In this document: in pieces, positions 50,224-59,723 of the stretch
Numbering within the stretch: the stretch's first letter is position 1
Layout: each line of letters begins with the position of its first letter
Origin: Rubrivivax rivuli
Lineage (GTDB): Bacteria; Pseudomonadota; Gammaproteobacteria; Burkholderiales; Burkholderiaceae_C
DNA: 64,000 bases
Assembly: GCF_004016505.1 (NCBI RefSeq)
Contig: NZ_SACR01000005.1
Span: forward strand, 434,001-498,000
Direction of reading: 5' to 3'
Position numbers and translations under genes: made by a program
Notes under the pieces: model-generated
What the model was told of the DNA's origin: nothing
What the model saw: only the letters and a program-made list of their open reading frames with translations
Database searches by the model: none

Positions 50224-51429
50224 TCAGGCGCGCAGCAGGGCCAGCGCCGGCAGCCCGGCGCTGCCCGGCAGCACCTCGCCGTCCAGCCTGCGGCGCGCCA
50301 CCTGCAGGTGGTCGGCCAGCAGGCTGCGCATCACGGCGCGCAGGTCGGTGGTGATGCGCAGGTCGCGGCCCTCGAAACGCTGCGCCTTGGCCACGCCCGG
50401 CCAGTCGGCCAGCACGCGCCCGCCGCGCACCGCGCCGCCCAGCAGGAAGGCGGCACCGCCGCTGCCGTGGTCGGTGCCCATCGTGCCGTTGGGCGCGATC
50501 TCGCGGCCGAACTCGGTGGCCACCAGCACCGCGGTGCGGGCCCAGGCGCCGCCGGGCTGCAGGCCTTCGCGCAGCGCGGCCAGCAGGGCGTCGAGCACGC
50601 GCAGGTTGTTCGACAAGGCCCCCTGCGGCTGCGCCTGGTTGATGTGCGAATCCCAGCCGCCCAGTTCGAGCACGGCCACCTGCGAGCCGCGCTGCAGGAA
50701 CTCGGCCGCCTTGCGCGCCAGCGCCACGCTGCCGGCGCGCGCGGCATTGAAGCCCGGTGCGGGGGTGCCGGCCATCGCCGCCGGGTTGGCGGCCATGCCC
50801 GGCATCTCGCGCAGGCCCTTGGCACGGGCCAGGGCCTGGGCCAGGGCAGGGTCGCCGCGGTACAGGCTCTCCAGCCGCGTCACGAGGTCGGCCGAGGGCT
50901 CGGGCAGCGCGCTCGGCGCCCAGGTGTCGACATCGGCCGGCCCGCGCAGCACCAGCGGCACGGCGGTTTCCAGCGCCACCGCGCGCAGCGGCGTGCCGGG
51001 CAGGGCGCGGCCGATCCAGCCGGTGTTCAGCTCGTAGGGGCGGCTGCCGCCGCTCTCCAGCACCTGCTGGGCGTCGAAGTGGCTGCGCTCGCGGTAGGGC
51101 AGGCCCACACCGTGCAGCACCAGCGCCTCGCCCTGGCCGTACATCGTGTGCAACTGCGGCAGCAGCGGGTTGAGCGCGAAGGTGTCGTCCAGGCGCAGCG
51201 GCTCGCCGGCGAACTGCGCCAGCGCGCCGCGGGCCTCGGCAAAGGCCGGGTCGCCGATGGCAGGCACGGCGGTCAGGCCGTCCATGCCGCCGCGCAGGAT
51301 GACGAAGACAAAACGGTTCGCGTCGGCAGCCGCCACGGCCGGCGCGGCCACGCTCAGGCGCGTGAAGGGCGCCAGCGAGGCGGCGAGGGCGGCGCCCAGC
51401 AGGTGGCGGCGGTGGAGGGGGTGGTTCAT
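50224..51429 (-). CDS. DUF1501 protein, Tat-exported sulfatase-like
   Basis: A 401-residue protein with a twin-arginine type signal (RRHLLGAALAASLAPF). DUF1501 is a branch of the alkaline-phosphatase/sulfatase superfamily. Features seen: VILRGGMDGLTAVP near the mature N-terminus, SHFDAQQVLE, LGGWDSHINQAQPQGAL and TDHGSGGAAFLLGGAVRGG, the last providing Asp/His metal ligands. No catalytic Cys or Ser of classic sulfatases is obvious. AGGAG precedes the ATG. It follows the DUF1800 gene by 25 bases; the two are almost always paired in bacteria, yet their task is not established. Confidence 0.85.
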   Translation of the reverse strand: MNHPLHRRHLLGAALAASLAPFTRLSVAAPAVAAADANRFVFVILRGGMDGLTAVPAIGDPAFAEARGALAQFAGEPLRLDDTFALNPLLPQLHTMYGQGEALVLHGVGLPYRERSHFDAQQVLESGGSRPYELNTGWIGRALPGTPLRAVALETAVPLVLRGPADVDTWAPSALPEPSADLVTRLESLYRGDPALAQALARAKGLREMPGMAANPAAMAGTPAPGFNAARAGSVALARKAAEFLQRGSQVAVLELGGWDSHINQAQPQGALSNNLRVLDALLAALREGLQPGGAWARTAVLVATEFGREIAPNGTMGTDHGSGGAAFLLGGAVRGGRVLADWPGVAKAQRFEGRDLRITTDLRAVMRSLLADHLQVARRRLDGEVLPGSAGLPALALLRA

Positions 51430-51454
51430 GGGGTGCTCCTGGGAAGGGTGGCGC

Positions 51455-52999
51455 TCAGCGACGCTGGAATTCGGGCGCCAGCAGCAGCAGCGCCAGGGCC
51501 TGCGGGCCGTCGGCCGCGCGTTCGATCTGGCGCGCGGTGCCCTCCTGCAGCCGCGGGCCCAGGCTGGCCTGCGCCAGCGCGCGTGCGTCGACCTGGCGGC
51601 CCATCCGCGCCGCAGCGCGCGTGGCCCATTCCACGCGTTTCCACACGGCGTCGGGACCCAGCCACTCGTCGGCGCGGTCGGGCCAGCCGGCCGGCGAGGG
51701 CGCAGACTGCACCCGCTGGCCCAGGGCGGCGATGCCGCCATCGGCGTTGCGTTCGAAGGGCGTTTCGCCCAGGCCGAGCAGGCGCACGCTGCTGATGACG
51801 AACTCTTCGGGGGTCTTGAGCTTCACCGGTTGCGGTGCCCAGGCTTCGGGCGATTCGATCAGCGTGCGCATCACCTGGGCCAGGTGGCCGTCGCTGCGGC
51901 GCCAGGTGCTTTCCATGCGCGCCACCAGGGCGGGCGGTGGGTCGTCGGCGACGAAGTGCCGCGCGAGCTTGGTGCAGACGAAGCGCGCGGTGGAGGGGTG
52001 CTGCGCCAGGTGGTCCAGCAGCTCGCGCAGGGCGAGCTGGCCCTCTTCATAGCGCCGGCCGAGCACGGTTTTCACGCCCGGCTGGTGGAAGGCCGGCTCG
52101 AAGCGCGTGGGCGGGATGTCGGCGCCCTGCGCCAGCTCGCGCACGGGCACGCGCCAGCCCGTCAGCACCTTGGCGAACTCGGTCACGTCGGCCTGCGTGT
52201 AGCCGCCCCAGCCGCCGTAGGCCGCGCCGCCACCCGCCACGCCCAGGGTGTGCAGCTCCAGCACCTCGCGCGCCAGGTTCTCGTTCAGGCCGGTGATGCG
52301 CGGGCCGCGTTCGGCCTCGTCGCGCGGCCGGCGCTGCTGGCGCTTGACCACCGCCGAATCGGGGCCGGCCGACTGTTCGTTGTCGAGGTAGCGCAGCATG
52401 GCCGGGTGGCGCACCGCGGCCTGCAGCATCTCGGCGAAGGGGCCGGCGATGTGCGGCCGGATGGCCTCGCGCTCGAAGGCGCCCACCAGGCCACGCGTGC
52501 TGTTCTTGGCCAGCGAGACCGTGAAGTGGTTGGCCCAGAACAGCACCAGGCGTTCGGTCAGCGGCTGCGCGCTCGCCGCGGCCGTGGCCAGGCGGGCGCG
52601 GGTGTCGGCCTGCACCGCCAGGCGCAGCGGTTCGAAAGGCACCACGTTGGCCGGTGCCCCCGGGCGGGGCGGCGTGGTCGCGGCGCCCGCCATCGGGCCT
52701 TCGGCCATGCCGCTGGCGGCCATCACGTTGCCGGCCATGTCCTGCCCGTTGGCCGCCACCGCCATGGCGGCAGCCCGGCGCGGCTCACGCTGCTGCTGGA
52801 GGAACAGCGCGTAACGGCGCACGCCCTCGGCCGCGTTCACCAGGCCGCTGCCGCGCTGCGGCTCGGCGGCGTGCAACTGGGCGAGCAACCAGCCCCGGGC
52901 ATCGCTGCCGATGGGGGCCAGCTGGGCCTCGCCGAGGCCGAAGCGGTGGGCCGCGATGGCGGCGGCCTGCAGCGGGGTGGAGAGGGTGTCGGGCGTCAT
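51455..52999 (-). CDS. DUF1800 family protein
   Basis: A 514-residue helical protein. Family signatures: AAHRFGLG at the start, LTERLVLFWANHFTVS near 140, NENLAREVLELHTLGV near 235 and GYTQADVTEFAKVLTGW near 265. It is the standard partner of DUF1501 proteins. Members have been linked to extracellular polymers and cell-surface work, but no activity is proven. No evident signal peptide is seen, so export, if any, may depend on the Tat partner (inference). Start at 52999 is chosen because CGGAG sits 8 bases before it; GTG 53008 is an alternative. An Ala/Met-rich insert (about 80-120) breaks the usual helix pattern. Confidence 0.85.
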   Translation of the reverse strand: MTPDTLSTPLQAAAIAAHRFGLGEAQLAPIGSDARGWLLAQLHAAEPQRGSGLVNAAEGVRRYALFLQQQREPRRAAAMAVAANGQDMAGNVMAASGMAEGPMAGAATTPPRPGAPANVVPFEPLRLAVQADTRARLATAAASAQPLTERLVLFWANHFTVSLAKNSTRGLVGAFEREAIRPHIAGPFAEMLQAAVRHPAMLRYLDNEQSAGPDSAVVKRQQRRPRDEAERGPRITGLNENLAREVLELHTLGVAGGGAAYGGWGGYTQADVTEFAKVLTGWRVPVRELAQGADIPPTRFEPAFHQPGVKTVLGRRYEEGQLALRELLDHLAQHPSTARFVCTKLARHFVADDPPPALVARMESTWRRSDGHLAQVMRTLIESPEAWAPQPVKLKTPEEFVISSVRLLGLGETPFERNADGGIAALGQRVQSAPSPAGWPDRADEWLGPDAVWKRVEWATRAAARMGRQVDARALAQASLGPRLQEGTARQIERAADGPQALALLLLAPEFQRR

Positions 53000-53119
53000 G
53001 CAGCGCACTCCGGGGTCGTCATGCCGGGGAGTTTGGCGCAGACCCCGCTACGCCGCGTGTGCGGGAGGTGAAGAAACGTGAGGCACGGCAGCCGGCAAGG
53101 CCGCCGTGCCGCGCCCGGG

Positions 53120-54487
53120 CTACTTCGCCAGCAGGCGGTTGATGGCGTCCACGTCGGTGGGCGCGAGCTGGCCCGAGGCCTGGCGCAGGCGCAGGCTGCC
53201 CACCAGCACGTCGTAGCGGGCCTTGGCCAGGTCGCGCTGGGTCTGGAAGAGCTGGGTCTGGGCGTTGAGCACGTCCAGGTTCACGCGCACGCCGACCTTG
53301 TAGCCCAGCTGCGTGGCCTCCAGCGCCAGCTTCGACGAGCTTTCGGCGGCTTCCAGCGCCTTCACCTGCGACAGGCCCGACTGCACGCCGAAGTAGGCCG
53401 AGCGCGTGCCCTGGGCGACGCCGCGGCGCGCGGCCTCGAGGTCGTTGCGCGACTTCTCTTCCAGCGACAGCGTTTCCTTGATGCGGTTCTGTGTGGCGCC
53501 GCCGGTGTACAGCGGCCAGGTCATCTGCACGCCCACGCTGGCGTTGCTGGCGGTGCCGGCGCTGCGGCTGAGGTTGGGCGCGCTGCCGCGGCTGTCCGCC
53601 GTGCCAATGCTGGCCACGGCGTCCACCGTGGGCAGTTCACCCGCGCGGGCCTTGCCGGTTTCAAGCTGTGCCACTTCCAGGCCGATGCGCGCGCGGCGCA
53701 CGCTGGGGTGGCCCTGGTCGGCCAACGTCACCCACTCCTCGGCGTTGGCCGGCACGGGATTGGGCAGCACCACGGGCGCCAGCAGCGGCTTGGGCGCCAC
53801 GCCGGTGCGGCCCACCAGGGTGTCGAGCGCCAGGCGCTTGATGCGCAGGTCGTTCTCGGCCGCGATCTCCTGCGCGGTGGCGAGGTCGAAGCGCGCCTGC
53901 GCCTCGCGCGTGTCGGTGATGGTGGCGGTGCCGACCTCGAAGTTGCGCTTGGCCGAGGCCAGCACCTCGGTGATGGCGGTCTTGTTGGCGCGCGTGGTGG
54001 CCAGCGTGTCCTGCGCGCCCAGCACGTCGAAGTAGGCCTGGGCCACGCGGATGATGAGGTCCTGCTCGGCGGTTTCCAGGTCGGCCTGGGCCACCAGCAG
54101 CGACTTGCGCGCCTGCTCGATGGTGAGGCCGTTGGCGCGGTTGAACAGCGGGTAGCGGCCGTTCACCGCGGCCGACAGCGTGTTGGTGCCGACGCGGCCG
54201 CCGTTGGCCGGGTCGTCCTGGCGCGCGGTGGCGCCGGCGGTGGCGTTCACGGCGGGGCGCGCCAGCGCGTCGGCCTGCGCGGCGCGGAACTCCACCGAGG
54301 CCACGCTGGCCTTGGCCGCCAGGTAGGTGGCGTCGAAGGCGCGTGCAGCGTCGTACAGCTCTTGCAGGCTCTGCGCCGAGGCCAGGGCGGGCAGGGCCAG
54401 CGTGAAGGCTGCGGCCAGGCGCGTGAAGCCTGCCTTGCTGCGGGCCGTGAGGCGGCCAGGGGCGCGGCGGGAGGGGGTCGGGCGCAT
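53120..54487 (-). CDS. TolC-family outer-membrane efflux channel
   Basis: A 455-residue outer-membrane protein. Signal peptide region: LAAAFTLALPALASAQ. Two internal TolC repeats are seen, with the coiled-coil segments (ETAEQDLIIRVAQAYFDVLGAQDTL and the matching late AAESSSKLALEATQLGYKVG). Length and spacing match TolC from enteric bacteria. It provides the exit duct for RND, MFS and type-I systems. AAGGAAA lies 5-6 bases from the ATG. It is downstream of PIMT and the RND genes in the same direction, and is the likely channel of that pump. Confidence 0.93.
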   Translation of the reverse strand: MRPTPSRRAPGRLTARSKAGFTRLAAAFTLALPALASAQSLQELYDAARAFDATYLAAKASVASVEFRAAQADALARPAVNATAGATARQDDPANGGRVGTNTLSAAVNGRYPLFNRANGLTIEQARKSLLVAQADLETAEQDLIIRVAQAYFDVLGAQDTLATTRANKTAITEVLASAKRNFEVGTATITDTREAQARFDLATAQEIAAENDLRIKRLALDTLVGRTGVAPKPLLAPVVLPNPVPANAEEWVTLADQGHPSVRRARIGLEVAQLETGKARAGELPTVDAVASIGTADSRGSAPNLSRSAGTASNASVGVQMTWPLYTGGATQNRIKETLSLEEKSRNDLEAARRGVAQGTRSAYFGVQSGLSQVKALEAAESSSKLALEATQLGYKVGVRVNLDVLNAQTQLFQTQRDLAKARYDVLVGSLRLRQASGQLAPTDVDAINRLLAK

Positions 54488-54679
54488 GCGTTTTCCTTGT
54501 GGGTTTCAGCCGCCGGCGTGGCGGCCGGCCCCGGCGGCGTGGAGGCAGCCGGGGTTATAGGGGTGGGTGGGGGCCACCGGCAGCCCCGATGCGACGACCT
54601 GCACGCGGCGGGCGCCGTGCGGCCCGAAAGCCGCGACGGATGGCAGGCGGCGTGACAAGGGCAGGGCCGGTGGTGTGCT

Positions 54680-55342
54680 TCAGAAGTGGAAGCGCGTGGG
54701 CTCGGCAAAGCCCTCCAGGCGCGGCGCCACGGTGTCGAACAGATCGGTCTCGGTGTAGGCCGCCTCGCCGGCGCGGGTGAACAGGCGGGCCCGCATGATG
54801 GGCTCTTCACCCACCACGGCCACCAGGCGACCCCCCACCTTCAACTGAGCCAGCAGCGCGCGCGGCAGCGCCGCCACCGAGCCCGAGAGCACTATCACGT
54901 CGAACGGGGCCTCGCCCGGCAGGCCCTGCGCGCCGGCGGCGGCGCTCACGTCCACCACCTGCACGTTGCCGATGCCGTTGCGGGCCAGGCTGGCGCGTGC
55001 GGCGGTGGCCAGCGCCGGGCGGCATTCGAGGCTGTAGACCTGCATCGCGCGGTGGGCCAGCAGCGCGGCCATGAAGCCGCTGCCGGTGCCGATCTCCAGC
55101 ACACGCTCGTGGCGCTGCACCTGCAGTTCCTGCAGCAGGCGCGCCTCGACCTTGGGCTCCAGCATGGCCTGGCCTTCACCCAGCGGCACCTGCGTGTCGA
55201 CGAAGGCCAGCGCCTTCATCGCGGGCGGCACGAAGTCTTCGCGACGCACTGTCGCCAGCAGCGACAGCACGGCCTGGTCGAGCACCTCCCAGGGGCGGAT
55301 CTGTTGCTCGATCATGTTGAAGCGGGCGAGTTCGGTATTCAT
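54680..55342 (-). CDS. Protein-L-isoaspartate O-methyltransferase family protein
   Basis: A 220-residue SAM methyltransferase of the PIMT/PCMT family, which repairs isoaspartyl residues in aged proteins. Seen: ARFNMIEQQIRPWEVLD at the N-terminus, VPPAMKALAFVD, the SAM-binding GTGSGFMAALLA and DVIVLSGSVAALP. The C-terminal tail is short, as in the bacterial group that accompanies tolC in beta-proteobacteria, and differs from classical Pcm. ATG at 55342 is preferred to TTG 55357. It lies 49 bases after the RND gene and 192 before tolC, in a row that looks like one operon. Confidence 0.87.
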   Translation of the reverse strand: MNTELARFNMIEQQIRPWEVLDQAVLSLLATVRREDFVPPAMKALAFVDTQVPLGEGQAMLEPKVEARLLQELQVQRHERVLEIGTGSGFMAALLAHRAMQVYSLECRPALATAARASLARNGIGNVQVVDVSAAAGAQGLPGEAPFDVIVLSGSVAALPRALLAQLKVGGRLVAVVGEEPIMRARLFTRAGEAAYTETDLFDTVAPRLEGFAEPTRFHF

Positions 55343-55391
55343 GGCGATGCTCTGCAAGGAACGGTGGGGCGGTACAGGAAAACCCGAAATT

Positions 55392-58300
55392 CTAGGCGGC
55401 GGTGTGTTCGTTCAAGGGCTGCGCCAGGGCCTGGCGGCGGAAGCCGCGGCGGGCCCAGGCGGCCAGGTCGTCGAGCCAGCAGTAGATGACCGGCACGACG
55501 ACCAAGGTCAGCAGCGAACTGGTGATGACGCCGCCGATCACGGCCTGGCCCATGGGCGCACGCTGCTCGCTGCCCTCGGTGAGCGCGAAGGCCAGCGGCA
55601 CCATGCCGAAGACCATGGCCAGCGTCGTCATCAGGATGGGGCGCAGCCGCACCTTGGCGGCTTCCAGCAGCGCGGCGGTGCGCTCCATGCCGCCCTCTCG
55701 TGCGCGGATCGCGAAGTCCACCAGCAGGATGGCGTTTTTCGTCACCAGCCCCATCAGCATCACGATGCCGATGATGCTGAACATGTTCAGCGTGCTGCGG
55801 AAGGCCAGCAGCGCCAGCACCACGCCGATCAGCGTGAGCGGCAGGCTGCTCATCAGCGCCAGCGGCTGCAGGAAGCTCTTGAACTGGCTGGCCAGGATCA
55901 TGTAGATGAACACGATGGCCAGCGCCAGCGCGCCCACGGCGTAGGTGAAGGACTCCTGCATGTTCTTCGTGCTGCCGCCGAAGCTGTAGCGGTAGCCCGG
56001 CGGCCAGGCGATGCTGTCGAGCACGGCGCGGATGTCGGTCGTCACCTCGCCGGTGCTGCGGCCCAGCGGGTTGGCGTCGACGTTGATCTCGCGCGTCATG
56101 TCGCGGCGGTTGATCTGGTTCGGGCCGGTGCCGGCGCGCACCTCGGCCACCTGCGACAGGCGCACCACGCGCGCCGTGCCGTCGGCGTTGCTGCCGATGA
56201 CCAGCGGCAGGTTCTGCAGGTCGGCCAGGCTGTCGCGGCTGCCGGGCGCCAGGCGCAGGCGCACGTCGTAGTTCTCGCCGTCGGCGGCGCGCCAGTTGCC
56301 CACCGAAACGCCCGCCACCATCGTGCGCAGCGTGTTCGCCAGCGTGTTGACGTTCAGCCCCAGGTCGGCCGCCGCTTCGCGCTTCACGTCCACGGCGATG
56401 GTGGGCTTGTCGGGCTTGAGCGTGCTGTCCAGGTCCACCAGGCCCGGTATCTGCGCCAGCCGCGGCAGGATCTGGCCCGACAGGCGCTCCAGCTCACCCA
56501 GGTCGGGCCCCTGGATGCTGAAGACGATGCTCTTGCTGCCGCCCAGATCGACCGCGCCGATGTTGGTGACGGTGATGCCGGGCACGCGGTTCATCAGCTC
56601 GCGCATGGGCGTGGCGAGCTCGGCCACGCTGCGGTTGCGCTGCTTGCGGTCGACCAGGCGCACGTAGACGCTGCCGTAGATCTTGCCCTGCGCGAAACCG
56701 CTGTTGACGGTGGTGACGGTGTGGCGCACCTCGGGCAGCGTGCGCAACAGTTCGTCGATCTGCTTGGCGCGCATCTCCGTCACCTCCAGGCTGCTGCCCA
56801 CGGGGGTGTAGAAGTTGATCTGCGTCTCGCTGAAATCGGCTTTGGGCACGAACTCCTTGCCCACCGCGCCCAGCAGCACGAGGGCCAGCACAAAGGTGCC
56901 CATCGCGGCCAGCACCGTCTTCACGCGGTGCACCAGGGCCCAGGCCAGCAGCGCCTGGTAGCCGCCGGAGAGGCTCTCGGTGAAGCGGTCGAACCAGCCC
57001 GTCACGCGCCCCAGGGTCTTGTCGTACAGCGTCACCGGCGGCCCGGCGCGGCGGCCGTGGGCGGCCGGGTCGTGCCACACGCTGCTGAGCATGGGGTCGA
57101 GCGTGAAGCTCACGAACATGCTGATGAGCACAGCCACCACGATGGTGAGGCCGAACTCGTGGAAGAACTTGCCGACGATGCCGCCCATGAAGCCGATGGG
57201 CAGGAACACCGCCACGATGCTGAGCGTGGTGGCCAGCACCGCCAGGCCGATCTCCTGCGTGCCGTCCAGCGCCGCCTGGCGCGGGCTCTTGCCCATCTGC
57301 ACGTGGCGCACGATGTTCTCGCGCACGACGATGGCGTCGTCGATCAGCAGGCCCACGCACAGGCTCAGCGCCATCAGCGTGATGGTGTTGATCGTGAAGC
57401 CGAAGGCGTACATGAACAGGAAGGTGCCGATCAGCGCGATCGGCAGCGTCAGGCCGGTGATGACGGTGCTGCGCCAGCTGTTGAGGAACAGGAAGACGAT
57501 CAGCACCGTGAGCACCGCGCCTTCGATCAGCGTGCGCTGCACGTTGGCCACGCTCACGCGGATGGCGCGCGAGTTGTCGCGGTTGACCTCGGTGCGGATG
57601 TTGGCCGGCGTCACATCGGCCGCGCCCTTGAGCGCCGCCACCAGGCCGTCGACAACGGCGATGGTGTTCTCGCCCTGGCTCTTCTGCACGCTCAGAAGCA
57701 CCGTGCGCTGGCCGTTGTAGAGCGCCAGGCTCTCCAGCTCCTGCGGGCCGTCCACCACGTCGGCCACCTGCCAGAGCTTGACGACGCTGCCGCCGGCCTT
57801 GCGCGCGACGACGATGTCGCGGAACTCGCGCGGCGTCTTCAGCCGCGCGTTGATCTGCACCACCCGGTCGAGCTCGGCCGAGCGCAGGTTGCCCAGCGGC
57901 AGCTCCTGGTTCTCGCTGCGCAGCGCGGCGGCCACCTGCTCGGTGCTGATGCCCAGGGCTTCCATGGCCTCGGGCTTGAGCTGGATGTTGACCTGCCGGT
58001 CGACCCCGCCCACCAGCGTGACGGCGCCCACGCCGCGCACGTTCTCCAGCCGCTTCTGCAGCACCTGCCTGGCCCAGGTGGTGAGCTCCTGCGGCGTGGT
58101 GGTGGCGTCGTTGGCCAGCACGGCCACGTTGAAGATGGGCTGCGAGGCGGGGTCGAAGCGGTAGACGCGCGCGTCCTTCACCTCGTCGCGCAGCAGCGGC
58201 TTGACCAGCGCCACCTTCTCGCGCACGTCTTCGGCGGCCTTGCGGCCGTCGACGTCGAGGTTGAACTCGATGATGACCAGCGCCGTGCCTTCGTAGCTGC

Positions 58301-58547
58301 GCGAGCTCAAGGCGCTGATGCCGGCCACCGTGTTGACGGCCTCCTCGATGCGCTTGGTGACCTCGCTCTCGACGATCTCGGGGCTGGCGCCGGGGTAGTC
58401 CATGCTCACCACGACGGTGGGCACATCGATGTTCGGGAACTGGTCCAGGCTCAGGCGCTGGTAGCTGAAGAGGCCCAGCACCACGAAGGCGAGCATCACC
58501 ATCACCGCCATCACGGGGTTCTGGATGGAGACGCGCGTGAACCACAT
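55392..58547 (-). CDS. RND efflux transporter, HAE1 type (AcrB/MdtB/C-like)
   Basis: A 1051-residue inner-membrane pump with 12 helices and two large periplasmic loops. The N-terminal FTRVSIQNPVMAVMVMLAFV and the proton-relay pair Asp-Asp in LLIDDAIVVREN are typical, as is the matching GLVTKNAILLVDFA in the second half. Overall the order and length match AcrB/MexF/MdtBC hydrophobe exporters. The variant GLLIDDAIVVREN (Arg in place of Val) is mild. Adaptor gene lies 12 bases upstream and TolC is downstream in the same row, so a full tripartite pump is encoded here. Confidence 0.95.
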   Translation of the reverse strand: MWFTRVSIQNPVMAVMVMLAFVVLGLFSYQRLSLDQFPNIDVPTVVVSMDYPGASPEIVESEVTKRIEEAVNTVAGISALSSRSYEGTALVIIEFNLDVDGRKAAEDVREKVALVKPLLRDEVKDARVYRFDPASQPIFNVAVLANDATTTPQELTTWARQVLQKRLENVRGVGAVTLVGGVDRQVNIQLKPEAMEALGISTEQVAAALRSENQELPLGNLRSAELDRVVQINARLKTPREFRDIVVARKAGGSVVKLWQVADVVDGPQELESLALYNGQRTVLLSVQKSQGENTIAVVDGLVAALKGAADVTPANIRTEVNRDNSRAIRVSVANVQRTLIEGAVLTVLIVFLFLNSWRSTVITGLTLPIALIGTFLFMYAFGFTINTITLMALSLCVGLLIDDAIVVRENIVRHVQMGKSPRQAALDGTQEIGLAVLATTLSIVAVFLPIGFMGGIVGKFFHEFGLTIVVAVLISMFVSFTLDPMLSSVWHDPAAHGRRAGPPVTLYDKTLGRVTGWFDRFTESLSGGYQALLAWALVHRVKTVLAAMGTFVLALVLLGAVGKEFVPKADFSETQINFYTPVGSSLEVTEMRAKQIDELLRTLPEVRHTVTTVNSGFAQGKIYGSVYVRLVDRKQRNRSVAELATPMRELMNRVPGITVTNIGAVDLGGSKSIVFSIQGPDLGELERLSGQILPRLAQIPGLVDLDSTLKPDKPTIAVDVKREAAADLGLNVNTLANTLRTMVAGVSVGNWRAADGENYDVRLRLAPGSRDSLADLQNLPLVIGSNADGTARVVRLSQVAEVRAGTGPNQINRRDMTREINVDANPLGRSTGEVTTDIRAVLDSIAWPPGYRYSFGGSTKNMQESFTYAVGALALAIVFIYMILASQFKSFLQPLALMSSLPLTLIGVVLALLAFRSTLNMFSIIGIVMLMGLVTKNAILLVDFAIRAREGGMERTAALLEAAKVRLRPILMTTLAMVFGMVPLAFALTEGSEQRAPMGQAVIGGVITSSLLTLVVVPVIYCWLDDLAAWARRGFRRQALAQPLNEHTAA

Positions 58548-58559
58548 GGCGCGGTGCGT

Positions 58560-59723
58560 TCAGCGGGTTGCGTTGGCCGATGCGGCAGGGGCCGGCAACT
58601 GCACGCGCGTGCCGGCGCGCAAGGCGCCCACGGTGCCGCGCAGCACCACGGTGCCCGGGGCCAGGCCCTCCAGCACCTCCACCGCGTTTTCGCGCTGGCC
58701 GGCCAGCAGCACCTCGCCGCGCGCGCCCAGCTTCACGGTGCGGGCCACGGCCAGGCCCCCCTCCACCGCCAGCACGTAGGGCCGGGCCTGGTCGTCGCGC
58801 ACGGCCGAGGCCGGCACCACCAGCGCCGTGCGGCTCTGCATCTGCACGGTGGCGCGCGCGAACAGGCCCTGGCGCAGCCCCTCGGTTGGGGCCAGGGCCA
58901 GGTAGGCCAGCACCGAACGCGTGCCGGTCACCGCGCTGGGGTTGATGCGGGCCACGCGCGCGGCCACGGGCTCGGGCAGGCCGTCGATGAACACACGCGC
59001 CGCCTGGCCCACGCGCAGGTGCAGCACGTCTTCGGGCGCGACGGCGGCTTCCAGTTCGATGCGGCCGAGGTCGACGATCTCCACCAGGCGCCCGTCGATG
59101 GCGATGCGTTCGCCCGGCTGCACGAGGCGCTGCGCCACCAGCCCGCCGATGGGTGCGCGGATCTCGGTGTCGGCCACGGCCTTCTTCGCCAGGTCGGCCG
59201 CGGCGCGCGCGGCTTGCAACGAGGCCTGCGCGCCGGCCAGGGTGTTGGCCGAGGTGTCGAGCGCGTTGCGCGAGATGAAGCCCTGCCCCACCAGCGCGCG
59301 GTTGTTCTCGAAGCTGCGCTGCGCGGTGTCCACCTGTGCCTGCGCGGCGGCCACGTTGTCCTGCGCCTGGCGCAGGCGCAGTTGCACCTCGGTGGCGTCC
59401 AGCCGGCCCAGCAACTGGCCGGCCTGCACGCGGTCGCCTTCGCGCACGTTCAGCTGTCTCACCTCGGCGGCCACCTTGGCCTTGACCATCGCGCTGTCCA
59501 CCGCCCGCAGGCCGCCGGAGAGTTGCAGCAAGGTGCCCAGTTCTGCGCGGTCTGCGCGGGCCACGTCACCAGCAGCCAGCAGCATGGCCGGGGCTGAGGC
59601 CGCCTTGGCGGCAGCGCTTGCTGCAGCCGGCGCCGTGCCTGCAGGCCGCTTCACCCCAATCACGGCTGCGGCGGCGGCCAGCAGGGCCACCGCAGCCCCC
59701 AGCACCCAGGCGCGGCGGCTCAT
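58560..59723 (-). CDS. RND periplasmic adaptor (membrane fusion protein)
   Basis: A 387-residue adaptor of the HlyD/AcrA type. One N-terminal anchor (AWVLGAAVALLAAAAAVIG), a linker rich in Ala, then the lipoyl/barrel-sandwich region (SGGLRAVDSAMVKAKVAAEV and ADTEIRAPIGGLVAQR), a coiled-coil hairpin (about 105-185) and beta-barrel domains. It lacks the lipidation Cys of AcrA, so it is anchored by the helix. It joins the RND protein to the outer channel. Its start overlaps the TetR stop (ATGA), so repressor, adaptor and pump form one message. Confidence 0.93.
   Translation of the reverse strand: MSRRAWVLGAAVALLAAAAAVIGVKRPAGTAPAAASAAAKAASAPAMLLAAGDVARADRAELGTLLQLSGGLRAVDSAMVKAKVAAEVRQLNVREGDRVQAGQLLGRLDATEVQLRLRQAQDNVAAAQAQVDTAQRSFENNRALVGQGFISRNALDTSANTLAGAQASLQAARAAADLAKKAVADTEIRAPIGGLVAQRLVQPGERIAIDGRLVEIVDLGRIELEAAVAPEDVLHLRVGQAARVFIDGLPEPVAARVARINPSAVTGTRSVLAYLALAPTEGLRQGLFARATVQMQSRTALVVPASAVRDDQARPYVLAVEGGLAVARTVKLGARGEVLLAGQRENAVEVLEGLAPGTVVLRGTVGALRAGTRVQLPAPAASANATR

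Noticed and set aside
55071..59597. Open frame of 1508 codons on the plus strand opposite the RND and adaptor genes
   Set aside because: It is a mirror of the real genes: at about 70% GC, antisense frames stay open for long stretches. The translation is His/Gln/Arg-rich without any domain, while the minus strand has full RND motifs.
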